A program made the translations under genes and the position numbers. 64,000 nt of DNA, from assembly GCA_963786225.1 (NCBI GenBank), contig CAWAYQ010000032.1:186001-250000 (forward strand). The letters run 5' to 3'. The stretch comes from Flaviflagellibacter sp963786225 (GTDB lineage Bacteria; Pseudomonadota; Alphaproteobacteria; Rhizobiales; Methylopilaceae). The notes beneath the pieces are model-generated. The model ran no database searches, was not told the DNA's origin, and saw nothing but the letters and a program-made list of their open reading frames with translations. Of the stretch, positions 25,311 through 33,964 are shown piece by piece; the stretch's first letter is position 1, and every line of letters starts with the position of its first letter.

Positions 25311-26663
25311 ATGTCCCGCAAACTTCACCTCAACCTGTTCGTCCATGGCCGCGGCCACCACGAAACCGCCTGGCGTCACGAGGGCTCGACCCGCCGCGCC
25401 CTGACCGACATCAAATATTATCAGGAGCTCGCACAGAGTGCCGAGAAAGGCTTGTTCGACTCGGTGTTTCTCGCCGACGCGCTCGCCATCGCCGACGGTA
25501 TCAGTCACGTCGCCCGCAGCGGTCTCGAGCCGCTGACGACCCTGGCCGCGATTGCCGGCGTCACCGACAAGATCGGCCTTATCGGCACCGCTTCGACGAC
25601 CTATACCGAGCCATATAATCTCGCCCGCCAGTTCGCCTCGCTCGACCATATCAGCGACGGCCGCGCCGGCTGGAACATCGTCACGTCCTGGGTTCAGGGC
25701 GCCGGGCCGAATTTCGGCTACGACCAGCAGATCGAGCATGCCGAGCGCTACGAGCGCGCGGACGAATTCGTCGACGTGGTCTCGAAGCTCTGGGACAGCT
25801 GGGCGGACGACGCGATCGTCGACGATCGCGAATCGGGCGTTTACGCCGATCTCGACCGCATCCGCGCGATCAACCACAAGGGTAAATACCACAAGGTCGC
25901 CGGACCTCTGAACGTGTCGCGCTCTCCGCAAGGCCGTCCGGTCTATGTCCAGGCCGGTTCGTCGGATTCGGGCCGCCGTTTCGCGGCCCGCTACGCCGAG
26001 GCGGTGTTCACCGCGCATCTCGAAAAAAGAACGGCTATCGAATTCTATTCCGACATCAAGACGCAAGCCGCGACGTTCGGCCGGCGGCCCCACCAGATCC
26101 TCATCCTGCCCGGCATCAGCGCCGTCATCGGCTCGACCGAGGCCGAGGCGAAACGGTTGCAGACGGAACTCGACGAAGCGTCCGATCCGCGTGTCGGCCT
26201 CGCCCGTCTGTCGAACCGCTTCGGAGGCCACGACTTCTCGCACCTGAAGCTCGATCAGGTTCTGTCGGTCGCCGACTTCCCGGATCCGCGCACTGTCCAG
26301 GCCGCGCAGAGCCGCGCCGGCGTCATTACGTCGCTTGTCGAGCGCGAACGGCCGACGCTTCGCCAGTTGCTGCACAGTCTCGCCGGCGCGCGCGGTCACT
26401 TCACGACCCATGGCACGCCGGAGCAGATCGCCGACATCATCCAGGACTGGTTCACCTCCGGCGCCGCGGACGGCTTCAACGTCATGCCGCCGGTTCTGCC
26501 CTATCTGCTCGACACCTTCGTCGAAGAGGTTGTTCCGATCCTCCAGAAGCGCGGCCTGTTCCGCACCGAATACGAGGGCTCGACGCTCCGCGAGCACTAC
26601 GGGCTTGAGCGGCCGGAAAGCCAGTACTTCGGCCCCAGTGAGCCCGTTTCGCTCACGGCCTGA
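25311..26663 (+). CDS. LLM-class FMN-dependent monooxygenase (NtaA/SnaA/DszA family)
   Basis: The 450-residue protein belongs to the bacterial-luciferase-like NtaA/SnaA/DszA/SoxA group. Seen in sequence are LHLNLFVHGRGHHETAWRH at the N-terminus, FDSVFLADALA, TASTTYTEPYNLARQFASLD, SDGRAGWNIVTSW and YVQAGSSDSGRRFAARYAEAVF. Such enzymes use reduced FMN and oxygen to cleave C-S or C-N bonds. Encoded 14 bp after a sulfonate-type ABC transporter, it probably desulfonates the imported compound. No flavin reductase gene is adjacent, so reduced FMN must come from elsewhere. Confidence 0.92.
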   Translation: MSRKLHLNLFVHGRGHHETAWRHEGSTRRALTDIKYYQELAQSAEKGLFDSVFLADALAIADGISHVARSGLEPLTTLAAIAGVTDKIGLIGTASTTYTEPYNLARQFASLDHISDGRAGWNIVTSWVQGAGPNFGYDQQIEHAERYERADEFVDVVSKLWDSWADDAIVDDRESGVYADLDRIRAINHKGKYHKVAGPLNVSRSPQGRPVYVQAGSSDSGRRFAARYAEAVFTAHLEKRTAIEFYSDIKTQAATFGRRPHQILILPGISAVIGSTEAEAKRLQTELDEASDPRVGLARLSNRFGGHDFSHLKLDQVLSVADFPDPRTVQAAQSRAGVITSLVERERPTLRQLLHSLAGARGHFTTHGTPEQIADIIQDWFTSGAADGFNVMPPVLPYLLDTFVEEVVPILQKRGLFRTEYEGSTLREHYGLERPESQYFGPSEPVSLTA

Positions 26664-27132
26664 TCATCCTCGACGTAACGGAAACGGGACCACACAATGT
26701 CGCCGCGTCTCGTCCTCGACATCGGTTCTGCCAAGACCCGCGAAGAAGGAGGAGGCACGTGCGCTTTGTGTTTTGTACCTACCCTGTCGCAATCTAATGC
26801 CGCAGCAGGCTGCCGTAACGGGCATTCCCGTGGAATGATTGTGCGTGAAGAGAGAACGCTCAAGGTCGTGGTGTACGCCGGACGGCGTCGCCCATGATTC
26901 GATCGTGCCATCGGCGAGAGTCCTAAACCTGCGTATGGGCATCTACAACGAATGCCGATCGCACGGCGACTCATGTATGATTGCGAGCAGAGATCGTCTC
27001 CTTATTCTCATGCCACAAACAATACTTCTTATCCCCGCAAATCTATTGCGGTGTTTGAGGTCTTAAGCTGTGCCGATCGAGATCGGGTATCCAGGAATCT
27101 GAGTGGGTTACTGAACAGGAGCTATCAGCCAC
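26664..27132. other. Non-coding stretch of about 470 bp
   Basis: No open frame here has a ribosome site with a family-like protein. The short frames are arginine- and cysteine-rich and look random. The stretch marks the switch from the compact sulfonate operon to the patchier region that follows. I see no tRNA, clear terminator or repeat. Confidence 0.4.
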
Positions 27133-27360
27133 ATGAAACCGACGCAGGCCCAGAAACGACTTCTCAGAGTCCTCCTCGATGAGGGGGGACGTTGGGTGCA
27201 CATGAGCTGGCTGGATTCCACGCCGATGCTGCACGAAGACGACTTCCCGGTCGTCCCGAGCCTCATCGAGAACGGGTGGGCGGCTCACAAGGTCAGGTCG
27301 ATCCAGATCACGCCGGAAGGCGTCGCGGCCCTCGAAGCCTGCGTGTCCGGGAAAGGTTAG
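27133..27360 (+). CDS. Small hypothetical protein, winged-helix-like
   Basis: A 75-residue protein (MKPTQAQKRLLRVLLDEG start) with AGGAG about 11 bp before the ATG. The pattern of a helix, the helix LIENGWAAHKV and a beta-hairpin ITPEGVAALEA resembles the second half of a small winged-helix fold. I do not recognise a named family. It is a stand-alone gene, 84 bp before the next one in the same direction. Confidence 0.5.
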   Translation: MKPTQAQKRLLRVLLDEGGRWVHMSWLDSTPMLHEDDFPVVPSLIENGWAAHKVRSIQITPEGVAALEACVSGKG

Positions 27361-27444
27361 GCCTCCCTGCCCAACGACTCTGGGGAATGTCCCCGAGTGC
27401 GGGCCGTCGTGTGCTAGGCTGGCACATGAAGGACGCAACGTCCC

Positions 27445-27960
27445 ATGGTCAAGATTTTGGCCTCAGCAGTCGTGGCCTTCACGCTCGGTAGCGCCGCCCA
27501 TGTGGTCCCTGCCGCAGCGGTGGAGGACGCCCGTCGCGACGTTCTCGCCGTGCTGCCGATCAAGCTGCTCGACACCTCCCAGGAGCCGACCGACCAGAGC
27601 GCGGAACACGCGCGCCGCCTCGCGACCATGGCGGAGGCGCTGGCCCGCGACCTCAAGCAGGCGGGCGTTTATGAGGACACGGTCGTGATCGAGCGCCGAG
27701 CGATCAGCGATGAATGCCCGCAGGAGACATCGGCCTGCCTGTTCGCGGCCGCGAAGGCGCGTGGCGCGACGTTCGCCTTCGTCGGCGTCGTGCAGAAGAG
27801 CAGCATGCTCATCTTGCAGATGGTGGCGCGGATCGTGGCCGTCGAGACCGGGAGCGTAGTCGTATCGCGCGCGCTCAGCTTCCGCGGAGACAACGACGAG
27901 GCGTGGGCGCGCGCGGAAGCCTTCCTTGTGCGTCAGCTCGTCGAGCGTAAGGGCGACTGA
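27445..27960 (+). CDS. Secreted protein of unknown function (DUF2380/DUF3280-like)
   Basis: The 171-residue protein has a signal peptide (MVKILASAVVAFTLGSAAHVVPAAA) and a domain with AVLPIKLLDTSQEP, ARDLKQAGVY, a pair of cysteines in DECPQETSACLF and a terminal beta-hairpin VVSRALSFRGDNDEAWARAEAFLV. The LxDTS pattern resembles the DUF2380/DUF3280 families of periplasmic proteins, which have no assigned function. I am unsure which of the two it is. It is not obviously in an operon. Confidence 0.6.
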   Translation: MVKILASAVVAFTLGSAAHVVPAAAVEDARRDVLAVLPIKLLDTSQEPTDQSAEHARRLATMAEALARDLKQAGVYEDTVVIERRAISDECPQETSACLFAAAKARGATFAFVGVVQKSSMLILQMVARIVAVETGSVVVSRALSFRGDNDEAWARAEAFLVRQLVERKGD

Positions 27961-28099
27961 CGGCTACCCGCCGACGCCGACATCCGAGCGTCATCGGCGG
28001 GCTGGGTGTGTAGCGGGCGTCTTCACTTCTCAAGCCGATCCAGCGGCTTGTTCAGTTCCTCGCCACGTTTCGCATGACCGGAATATCGGCCTCTTTGAT

Positions 28100-28354
28100 T
28101 CAATTCCTGTCGCGATAGACCGGATCAGACTTATATTCAGTCTTTGGGGCTTTCTGAGCCGGCGCCGGCTGCACGTCCGAGGAGCGCCCGTGGCGAACAG
28201 CAGGCTGCTGTCCAGTCCGTGGTGCGGGATTGTTGGGCTGGCCATACGCGTCCGGGGGAAGCCGCTCTTGTTTTGGTTCTCCAGCAGCCAAGGCGGCATT
28301 GCTGGCGCCCAACACAACAACGCTGGCAAGTAGAACCATCCGATGGACTGACAT
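28100..28354 (-). CDS. Small secreted Pro-rich hypothetical protein
   Basis: This 84-residue protein has a good signal peptide (MSVHRMVLLASVVVLGASNAALA) and then a hydrophilic, proline- and lysine-rich low-complexity tail with no cysteine. AAGGAG lies 6 bp before the ATG. No family is recognised. It is leftward, like the cytochrome/sulfite oxidase genes to its right, but lies 283 bp from them and may be transcribed on its own. Confidence 0.6.
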   Translation of the reverse strand: MSVHRMVLLASVVVLGASNAALAAGEPKQERLPPDAYGQPNNPAPRTGQQPAVRHGRSSDVQPAPAQKAPKTEYKSDPVYRDRN

Positions 28355-28442
28355 TTCACTCTCCTTTGTTACACCCTCCGTGCATTCGCCGCATCAGCCA
28401 ACTCCGAAGGTGTTTATGCAAATTCGAGTTCCTCTGAACGTC

Positions 28443-28469
28443 GAATTGTTCCAAGAGACGGAACAATTC
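28443..28469. repeat. Perfect 10-bp inverted repeat in an intergenic region
   Basis: GAATTGTTCC and GGAACAATTC are exact complements separated by AAGAGAC. It lies 89 bp upstream of the small secreted gene at 28354 and downstream of the cytochrome c gene. It could be an operator or a hairpin in a transcript. There is no adjacent T-run, so a simple terminator is unlikely. Confidence 0.5.
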
Positions 28470-28636
28470 AGGCGGGCCGTGGGGTTGCGGGTCGCTGCCC
28501 CAATTCGGCAATAAGTCGGTACTTGAAACAGATGACCGATGACGCCCGCAGAGCCGCTCGCAATGCTGTGATAGAGAGAAGCTAGAGCAGCGCCGCGCTT
28601 CTCCGTCGGCCCTCGATCCATCAGCTCTTGCGCTCA

Positions 28637-29044
28637 TCATTTCAAAGTCTTGAGATACGCAATGACGTTCTCGCGATCTTCGGCGTGAGGAACGGTGAGG
28701 AACATCTTCGCGCCGTGCACATCGCCTGTCGGGCTCTGGAGCCACTTGTCGAGCGAATTCTCATCCCACGTGATGTTTGCCGCCTTGAGGGCGGCCGAGT
28801 AGTTGTAACCCGGTTCGGATCCGCTCTTGCGGCCAACAACGCCGGCGAGCGAGGGGCCGACCTTGTTCACGCCTGGCGCCGTCGCGTGACAGGCACCGCA
28901 GTGCGTGGTGAAAAACTGCTGGCCGGTTGCGCTATCTCCGGCCGCAAGGCCAGCCGACGAGCCGAGCCAGAGTGTCGCGATCGCACTCAGCGAATTTATA
29001 AGAATCGTTCGAATCCTGGAGGGGCGAAGTGTTCTGTTTCGCAT
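28637..29044 (-). CDS. Class I cytochrome c, periplasmic
   Basis: The 135-residue protein has a signal peptide (hydrophobic LINSLSAIATLWLGSSAGLAA), one haem motif CGACH at residues 49-53, the VGPSLAGVVGRKSG helix typical of cytochrome c2/c-550 type, and a distal Met in GAKMFLTVP (Met 114). The start at 29044 has GAGGTGAG before it. The longer frame from 29107 lacks a better site. It lies 78 bp downstream of the sorB-like gene and is a likely electron acceptor for the sulfite dehydrogenase. Confidence 0.9.
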   Translation of the reverse strand: MRNRTLRPSRIRTILINSLSAIATLWLGSSAGLAAGDSATGQQFFTTHCGACHATAPGVNKVGPSLAGVVGRKSGSEPGYNYSAALKAANITWDENSLDKWLQSPTGDVHGAKMFLTVPHAEDRENVIAYLKTLK

Positions 29045-29122
29045 GGTCTCACCTCTTGGGAACTTGGCCTCCGAAAGTAGCGGCAGGGCCTCTGCCGTCA
29101 TCCTCACGTCCTGCGGTTCGGC

Positions 29123-29455
29123 CTAATTGGCGCCCTTGATGCGGGTCAGGTAGCCGAGGATTGCGTCGACGTCCGCGGGGTCGATCGGCGCCTTGTATGC
29201 CGTGCGCATCTTGTTGACCTCGAACTCCCATTGCACCTTCGACATCGCCGGCTGATTGAGCACCATGTCGGCGGAATGGCAGGCGAGGCAGTTATTGTTG
29301 GCAACATCCGCGCCGGGTCCGTCGGGAAACAGGCTGTCGCCGGCGGGCAGGTCGACGCTGACCGACTTCAGCACCGGCTTGTCCTCGGCCCCGGCGGCGA
29401 GCGGCGCCATTGCGATGCCCGCGGCAGAAGCGACCGGCAACAGGACGCGCAGCAT
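29123..29455 (-). CDS. sorB: Sulfite dehydrogenase cytochrome c subunit, SorB-like
   Basis: This 110-residue protein has an N-terminal signal peptide, a haem motif CLACH (residues 56-60) within ANNNCLACHSADMVLNQPAM, and a C-terminal helix with ILGYLTRIKG. Size and motif fit SorB, the small haem subunit that takes electrons from the SorA molybdenum centre. It begins 10 bp after the sorA-like gene. Together they would oxidise sulfite to sulfate in the periplasm and reduce cytochrome c. Confidence 0.85.
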   Translation of the reverse strand: MLRVLLPVASAAGIAMAPLAAGAEDKPVLKSVSVDLPAGDSLFPDGPGADVANNNCLACHSADMVLNQPAMSKVQWEFEVNKMRTAYKAPIDPADVDAILGYLTRIKGAN

Positions 29456-29465
29456 GCTCTGCTCC

Positions 29466-30701
29466 TCAGGCGGCGGCGACCGCCGTCTGCTCGATGACGT
29501 TGCGCATGAACCCGCTCGGATTCCAGTTGGGCGTCGCGGGTTGCGTCTCGCCGCTGCTGCTGGTGCAGCGGACCATCAACATCTGTGCTCCCGCGGCCGA
29601 CGGCGTAAAAGAGATCTGCCACTGCCGGAAGCTGTATTTGCCTTCGTCCTTGCCGAGTTCCGCCGGTTGCCAGCTCGTGCCGCCGTCGGCGGAAAAATCG
29701 ACCCGCGACACGCCGGAATCGCCGCCGAACGCGATGCCGCGTGCGAGCGTGACGGCGCCAACCTTCAGCGTGTCGCCCTCTTTGATGTTGGTGATGAAGG
29801 ATCGCGGCACCATCCGGCTGATCGGCACGAACTTCACGCCGGTTTCTCCCGGTTGGATGTTCGCATGAGGCGTGTCCGGGATCGTGTAGGCGGTCTTCGT
29901 CCAGTAATTAGCATCCGGCTGGTCCAGCACCTCGATATCGTTGAGCATCTTGACCCAATAGGTGGAGTACCAGCCGGGCACGACGAGGCGGAGCGGGAAG
30001 CCGTTGAGCAGCGGCAGCGGCGCGCCGTTCATCGCATAAGCGAGCATGACCTCGCCGTCCCGGGCATGATCGATGTCGAGCGACTTCATGAAGTCGGGCG
30101 CTTCGTCGACGATGGGCTCGTCCATACCTTTGAAGCGAACCTGCACGGCGCCGGCCTTCACCCCCGCACGATCGAGCGCGTCCTTCAGACGGACCCCGGT
30201 CCAACGCGCGTTCCCCATCGCGCCGTGCGACCACTCCCCACCTGAGACGCGCGGCTGGAAGTAGCCGCGGGAATTGCCGGAGCACTGATTAATCGCAGCA
30301 AGCTCCACCTGCGGCAGAGCGAGGATCTCGTTGAGCGACAGCGACAGCGTCCTGTCGACGTGACCGCGCACCGCCAGCCGGAAGGCGTCGGCATCGATCT
30401 CGGTGGGGATGACCGCCCAGTGCCATCGCACGAAAAAACGGTCGTTCGGCGTGAACACCGATTGATCGAACACTTCGAACGGCGTTTCGAGCAGCGGCGG
30501 CCGCGTGCGTTGCAGGATGAGAGCCCCCTTCTGCGGGAACGCCGTGGTGACCGCCCGCTCCTGAGGTCCGCCCGGCAGGGGAAGTTTTATGGTCGTCTCG
30601 GCAAGCGCAGGTGCCGACCCCAGCGCCAGGGTTGCAGCCCCAGCCCCTCTCAGGAACTGCCGCCGCGAGGAGAGCGGGCGCGAGAGCAACGCGTTTTCCA
30701 T
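29466..30701 (-). CDS. sorA: Periplasmic molybdopterin sulfite dehydrogenase, SorA-like
   Basis: The 411-residue protein has a Tat leader (SSRRQFLRGAG at about residues 11-21) and the sulfite oxidase fold: FFVRWHWAVIP, the molybdenum-ligand Cys in INQCSGNSRGYFQP (C140), the WTGVRLKDAL helix, LRLVVPGWYSTYWVKML and the C-terminal Mo-co dimerisation domain around VDFSADGGTSW. The start at 30701 places the Tat motif at normal distance; the longer frame from 30752 does not. In the cluster with SorB and a cytochrome c it probably oxidises sulfite, for instance that released by the monooxygenase at 25311. Related SoxC-like or nitrate-type enzymes are a minor alternative. Confidence 0.9.
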   Translation of the reverse strand: MENALLSRPLSSRRQFLRGAGAATLALGSAPALAETTIKLPLPGGPQERAVTTAFPQKGALILQRTRPPLLETPFEVFDQSVFTPNDRFFVRWHWAVIPTEIDADAFRLAVRGHVDRTLSLSLNEILALPQVELAAINQCSGNSRGYFQPRVSGGEWSHGAMGNARWTGVRLKDALDRAGVKAGAVQVRFKGMDEPIVDEAPDFMKSLDIDHARDGEVMLAYAMNGAPLPLLNGFPLRLVVPGWYSTYWVKMLNDIEVLDQPDANYWTKTAYTIPDTPHANIQPGETGVKFVPISRMVPRSFITNIKEGDTLKVGAVTLARGIAFGGDSGVSRVDFSADGGTSWQPAELGKDEGKYSFRQWQISFTPSAAGAQMLMVRCTSSSGETQPATPNWNPSGFMRNVIEQTAVAAA

Positions 30702-30885
30702 GGCCGTATCCCCGAGTGAACGCGGACACCGATCAAAATCTAACTTGAGCAAACCGCACCGGCGTCAATGACCTCGCCGAGAATCTCCTCGGCCTTTCGC
30801 GCACAGCGAGCCAATGCGGACGTGTGTACAAATGCGCCAGGAGCTATTATTCGGCGCACCCCCGAGGCGGAGTAGGCGGCAAAGC

Positions 30886-32343
30886 TCATTTTTCCTGCAC
30901 CTGCACCGGAGCGCCGAGCCTGTCGGGAGTGCCCGGCACGATCACCAGATACCGACGCGCGCCTTCGGCGTTGCTCCGCACCACCTGCCGGATGGGGCCG
31001 ACCGAGTTGACGATCGCGCTGCCTGCCGGATTGGTCTTAAACGAGGCAAGCGGTTCGACCGCGCCACTCCCGCCCGGCTTCGACGCCAAGGCAAGCACAT
31101 AGGTCTGCCCAGGTTCGAGGCCTGTCACCGAAGCCTGCACCACCTGCACGATGCCCTGATCGAATAACGTTACGCTGGTCGGCGCGTTCGCTGCCTTTTC
31201 CCCTTTCGCCGCAATAAGCGACAGGTGGGTTGCCTGGCCCGCTACGCCGAGCGGCTGAAGGTTTTGTAGGCCGTCGCCTTCCGGTACCGCGTTCGGCACG
31301 TAAGCGATGGCCTGGGGCGCATGGCCGCTCGGGGTGGTGGCGATGACGGTATTGGTCATCGTGTCGATCGCCGCCAGCTCGTCGGCGTTCTCAAGCCCGA
31401 CATAGACCCGGCTGCCGTCGCCCGAGGGCCAGACGGCGTGGGGCAATTTCCCGACGGGAATGGTCGCGACCTGCGAGAAGTCGTCGGTGCGGAACACCTT
31501 GACCTCGTTCAGACCGCCAACCGTCACATAGGCGAACGCGCCGTTGGCGTTCTGCGCGAAATTGACGTGGTTGGTGATGGGTCCGGTGTCGAGCGTCTTG
31601 AGGACCGCGAACGGAGGCTTGGCGTCGAAGATCATGGTCTTACCGACGTCCTTCAGTGTGAACCACACTTGCTTCCCGTCCGGCGTAGCGGCGATGTTGG
31701 GACAGAACGGGCTTTCCTGCTTCACCCGCCCGACGATCTGATGATCGGCGACGGAGATCACCACCGTTTCCGGATTGAAGGACGAGCACACGTAGCCGTA
31801 CTGGCCGTCGGGCGAGAAGATCTGCATGCCCGGACCGCCCGGAACCTTGATGCGCGTGTGCTCATCAAAAGTCTGGCCGTCCAGCACCGCGACATAGTCT
31901 TCGCCGCGGACGGTCACCCAGACCTCCTTGCCGTCCGGCGTGAAGAAAGCTTCGTGCGGAGCACGGCCGACATAGGTCGTGTGCTTGACCCCGTTGGTGG
32001 CGGTGTCGATGAAGCTCACCGAATTGCTGCCGATCGACACGACCGCGAGCACCTTTTGGTCGGGCGAGAATCCCATGCCGTGCACAAGCACCTGGCCTCG
32101 GTAGAGCGGGCTGAAATTGCCGGGTTGGGTATCGCCCAGCCGAATGACGCCGAGGAGCTTGTTGTCGACAGGGTCGGTCACCGAGACGGTGTTGGAGAAC
32201 TGCTCCGCGGCATACACGCGATCCTTATGGCTGATGGGCACGTCCGGCGTGCCTGCGGCGCCGGGAGCCTGGCCAGCCGACGCCGGAAGAGGAGAAAAAG
32301 CCGAGCCGACAAGCCAAGCGAGCGCAAGGAGGGAACGTGTCAT
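30886..32343 (-). CDS. YVTN-type beta-propeller repeat protein, secreted
   Basis: The 485-residue protein has a signal peptide (LLALAWLVGSAFSPLPASAG) and about six blades with YVTN/cytochrome-D1-like repeats such as VYAAEQFSNTVSVTDPVDNKLLGVI, FSPDQKVLAVVSIGSNSVSFIDT and YVGLENADELAAIDTMTNTVIAT. A separate beta-rich C-terminal domain follows. Such propellers are often periplasmic partners of redox enzymes or surface proteins, and a function cannot be assigned. Its start overlaps the stop of the DUF305 gene (ATGA), so the two are coupled, and it lies upstream of sorA. Confidence 0.85.
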   Translation of the reverse strand: MTRSLLALAWLVGSAFSPLPASAGQAPGAAGTPDVPISHKDRVYAAEQFSNTVSVTDPVDNKLLGVIRLGDTQPGNFSPLYRGQVLVHGMGFSPDQKVLAVVSIGSNSVSFIDTATNGVKHTTYVGRAPHEAFFTPDGKEVWVTVRGEDYVAVLDGQTFDEHTRIKVPGGPGMQIFSPDGQYGYVCSSFNPETVVISVADHQIVGRVKQESPFCPNIAATPDGKQVWFTLKDVGKTMIFDAKPPFAVLKTLDTGPITNHVNFAQNANGAFAYVTVGGLNEVKVFRTDDFSQVATIPVGKLPHAVWPSGDGSRVYVGLENADELAAIDTMTNTVIATTPSGHAPQAIAYVPNAVPEGDGLQNLQPLGVAGQATHLSLIAAKGEKAANAPTSVTLFDQGIVQVVQASVTGLEPGQTYVLALASKPGGSGAVEPLASFKTNPAGSAIVNSVGPIRQVVRSNAEGARRYLVIVPGTPDRLGAPVQVQEK

Positions 32344-32852
32344 GGCTGGATCTCCTTTCTTTTCGCGTCGTGAGACCTCAGCCCGCCGTTCGCCATGGGC
32401 TGCTGCGGCTGGGGCTCTGGCGCAATTTGTGTTGGCGAGGGTGGAGACGGCGGCAGCGTCTCGCCCACGGCGAAGCGCATGGCCGCGATTTCCTGCTGTT
32501 GCGTGACGATGATCTCCTGAGCCAGCCGCCGGAGCGGCTCGTTCTGGCTGTGGCGCAGCAGCGCCCGGGCCATGTCGATGGCGCCTTGGTGGTGGGGCAC
32601 CATCATCGCCACAAAATCACGATCGACGTCACCGGTCGGCGTGATCGCCATATTGGCCATCATTGTCGCCATCGCGACCTCGTTTTCGTCCAGAAACGAC
32701 TTTTCGGCATCCGGGACGGGCGGCGGCAGCTTACCGACCGCCGATCCACCGCGAGGATCATGGGCGAAGGCGAAACTGGACGGGCCGCACGTCATGACGG
32801 CGGTGAGGACAACGGCACAAGCCCAGATGAAATGCCGGGATCGTCCAACCAT
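32340..32852 (-). CDS. DUF305 domain protein, secreted
   Basis: The 170-residue protein has a signal peptide (hydrophobic IWACAVVLTAVMTCGPSSFAFA), a DUF305 helical domain with the conserved DFVAMMVPHHQGAIDMARAL motif and QEIIVTQQQEIAAM, and a proline-rich C-terminal tail. DUF305 is a ferritin-like helical family often found with copper or redox proteins; its HH and Met residues suggest metal binding. CGGAG lies upstream of the ATG. It is coupled to the beta-propeller gene. Confidence 0.9.
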   Translation of the reverse strand: MVGRSRHFIWACAVVLTAVMTCGPSSFAFAHDPRGGSAVGKLPPPVPDAEKSFLDENEVAMATMMANMAITPTGDVDRDFVAMMVPHHQGAIDMARALLRHSQNEPLRRLAQEIIVTQQQEIAAMRFAVGETLPPSPPSPTQIAPEPQPQQPMANGGLRSHDAKRKEIQP

Positions 32853-33512
32853 CGGCTACTCCGGAGGCATTGGCGGTCGTCAGCGGGCGAGTGGCCGACG
32901 TGATGACCGAGCCTGAGTTCGAGATCGCTTCCTTCCGTTCATGTGTTCACGGCGACCCTGGCCCGGCCAGCGGTGGGGCGTTACGAGGGGGGTCGATAAC
33001 GTGCGGATACGCCGTTCCGCTAGCGACCTTGCCGGCAACAGCGCCAAGTATGCCGGCTCAAGCATACTTTCTCGCGCACGATCGTCGCTTTCGGAGTTAT
33101 ACCATGTTTGGCCGATTGGCCAAAAAGTGTTGCTTGCAGGCCCGGCGCCACGCGTCATTACATTGCCAGCGGGATCAATCCGACGTTGCCGCCCGAAGGA
33201 ACGTATTCGGTATCGACGAAATGACGGACCGTCTTGATCGCATGATCGAAGGGCCAGGCTGCCGCCGAACGCCGCGCGCTGGATCGATAATGCTGAGCTT
33301 CCCACCGCGAGGGGGAAGGGCGCGCCGCACCTCCGTGGTCGGCGTCAGTACAACTGCTAACTTTGGGCGTTTCCTAACTAGAGGCCGCTCAGTCCGCCGT
33401 GGCGGCCTCGTTTTCCCGCAGCCGGCGCTTCCGACCTGAGCGGCGCGCGGGGGCTAGCGGCGCCACCATTTGTCCCTCTTCTTCGGAATCCATGCGCGTT
33501 CGTAAGAACGGT
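32853..33512. other. Intergenic stretch of 660 bp with hairpins, no gene recognised
   Basis: Open frames here are arginine-rich and unsupported. The stretch holds a 7-bp hairpin TTTGGCC-GATT-GGCCAAA at 33107 and a terminator-like hairpin at 33381. It lies between the leftward DUF305 gene start and the leftward cupin gene end, so it should hold the promoter of the DUF305-propeller-sorAB group. Confidence 0.4.
33381..33414 (+). terminator. Terminator-like hairpin with T-run, no rightward gene before it
   Basis: GAGGCCGC (33381-33388) pairs with GCGGCCTC (33402-33409), followed by GTTTTC. It looks like a rho-independent terminator for rightward transcription, yet no convincing rightward gene precedes it. 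It could end a small RNA or belong to a decayed element. Confidence 0.45.
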
Positions 33513-33929
33513 CTATTTGACGGGGGTGGTCAAAGCCGTTTCGTCGGTATCGGCAACGAAGATTGCGAGGAGCCTTGCGGGTTCGGTCTTGCTCGCATTG
33601 CGACTGATAGGGTGGCTTGCGGCCGGCGGTTCATACCAACTCTCCCCGGGGCGGAAGACCTGTGTCGGGCCGTCGTTCACCTTCGACTCGATTTCACCTG
33701 AGACGACGTAGGCGAAGATGAAAGCCGAATCCGGATGTGTGTGTGAGGGCGAGGCCCCACCCGGCGGATAGTCGACTATCAATGCGGTCAACGTCTTACA
33801 CGGAATGTTGGGTATCGCCCGCTGGAAGTGGGTCGTAACGACGTCGCCCGGGTCATGCGCCGCGGCGGGCATTGCGGTTGCAATTGCGAGGGCGGCGCAA
33901 GTCGCGCCAATTATAGATCTTATGCTCAT
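33513..33929 (-). CDS. Secreted cupin domain protein
   Basis: The 138-residue protein has a signal peptide (MSIRSIIGATCAALAIATAMPAAAH in pieces) and a single cupin fold. Metal-site residues are visible in PSHTHPDSAFIF (His pair), and a second motif ends with PPAASHPISRNAS. The reaction is unknown; secreted cupins of this type often act on small reactive metabolites. AGGAGAAC lies before the ATG. It is divergent from a MocR regulator, which probably controls it. Confidence 0.88.
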   Translation of the reverse strand: MSIRSIIGATCAALAIATAMPAAAHDPGDVVTTHFQRAIPNIPCKTLTALIVDYPPGGASPSHTHPDSAFIFAYVVSGEIESKVNDGPTQVFRPGESWYEPPAASHPISRNASKTEPARLLAIFVADTDETALTTPVK

Positions 33930-33964
33930 GATGCAGTTCTCCTTTGCCCCAGAAATGACGTCCT

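Noticed and set aside
24603..26597. Leftward open frame of 664 codons opposite the ATPase and the monooxygenase
   Set aside because: Spans two clear rightward genes and reads as an Arg/Gly/Asp-rich shadow; typical of high-GC DNA.
26697..26897. 66-codon frame after the monooxygenase gene
   Set aside because: Weak start context, unusual Cys/Arg composition and no family.
32870..33439. Rightward open frame of 189 codons between DUF305 and cupin genes
   Set aside because: Arg-rich, no motif, contains hairpins, and no ribosome site.
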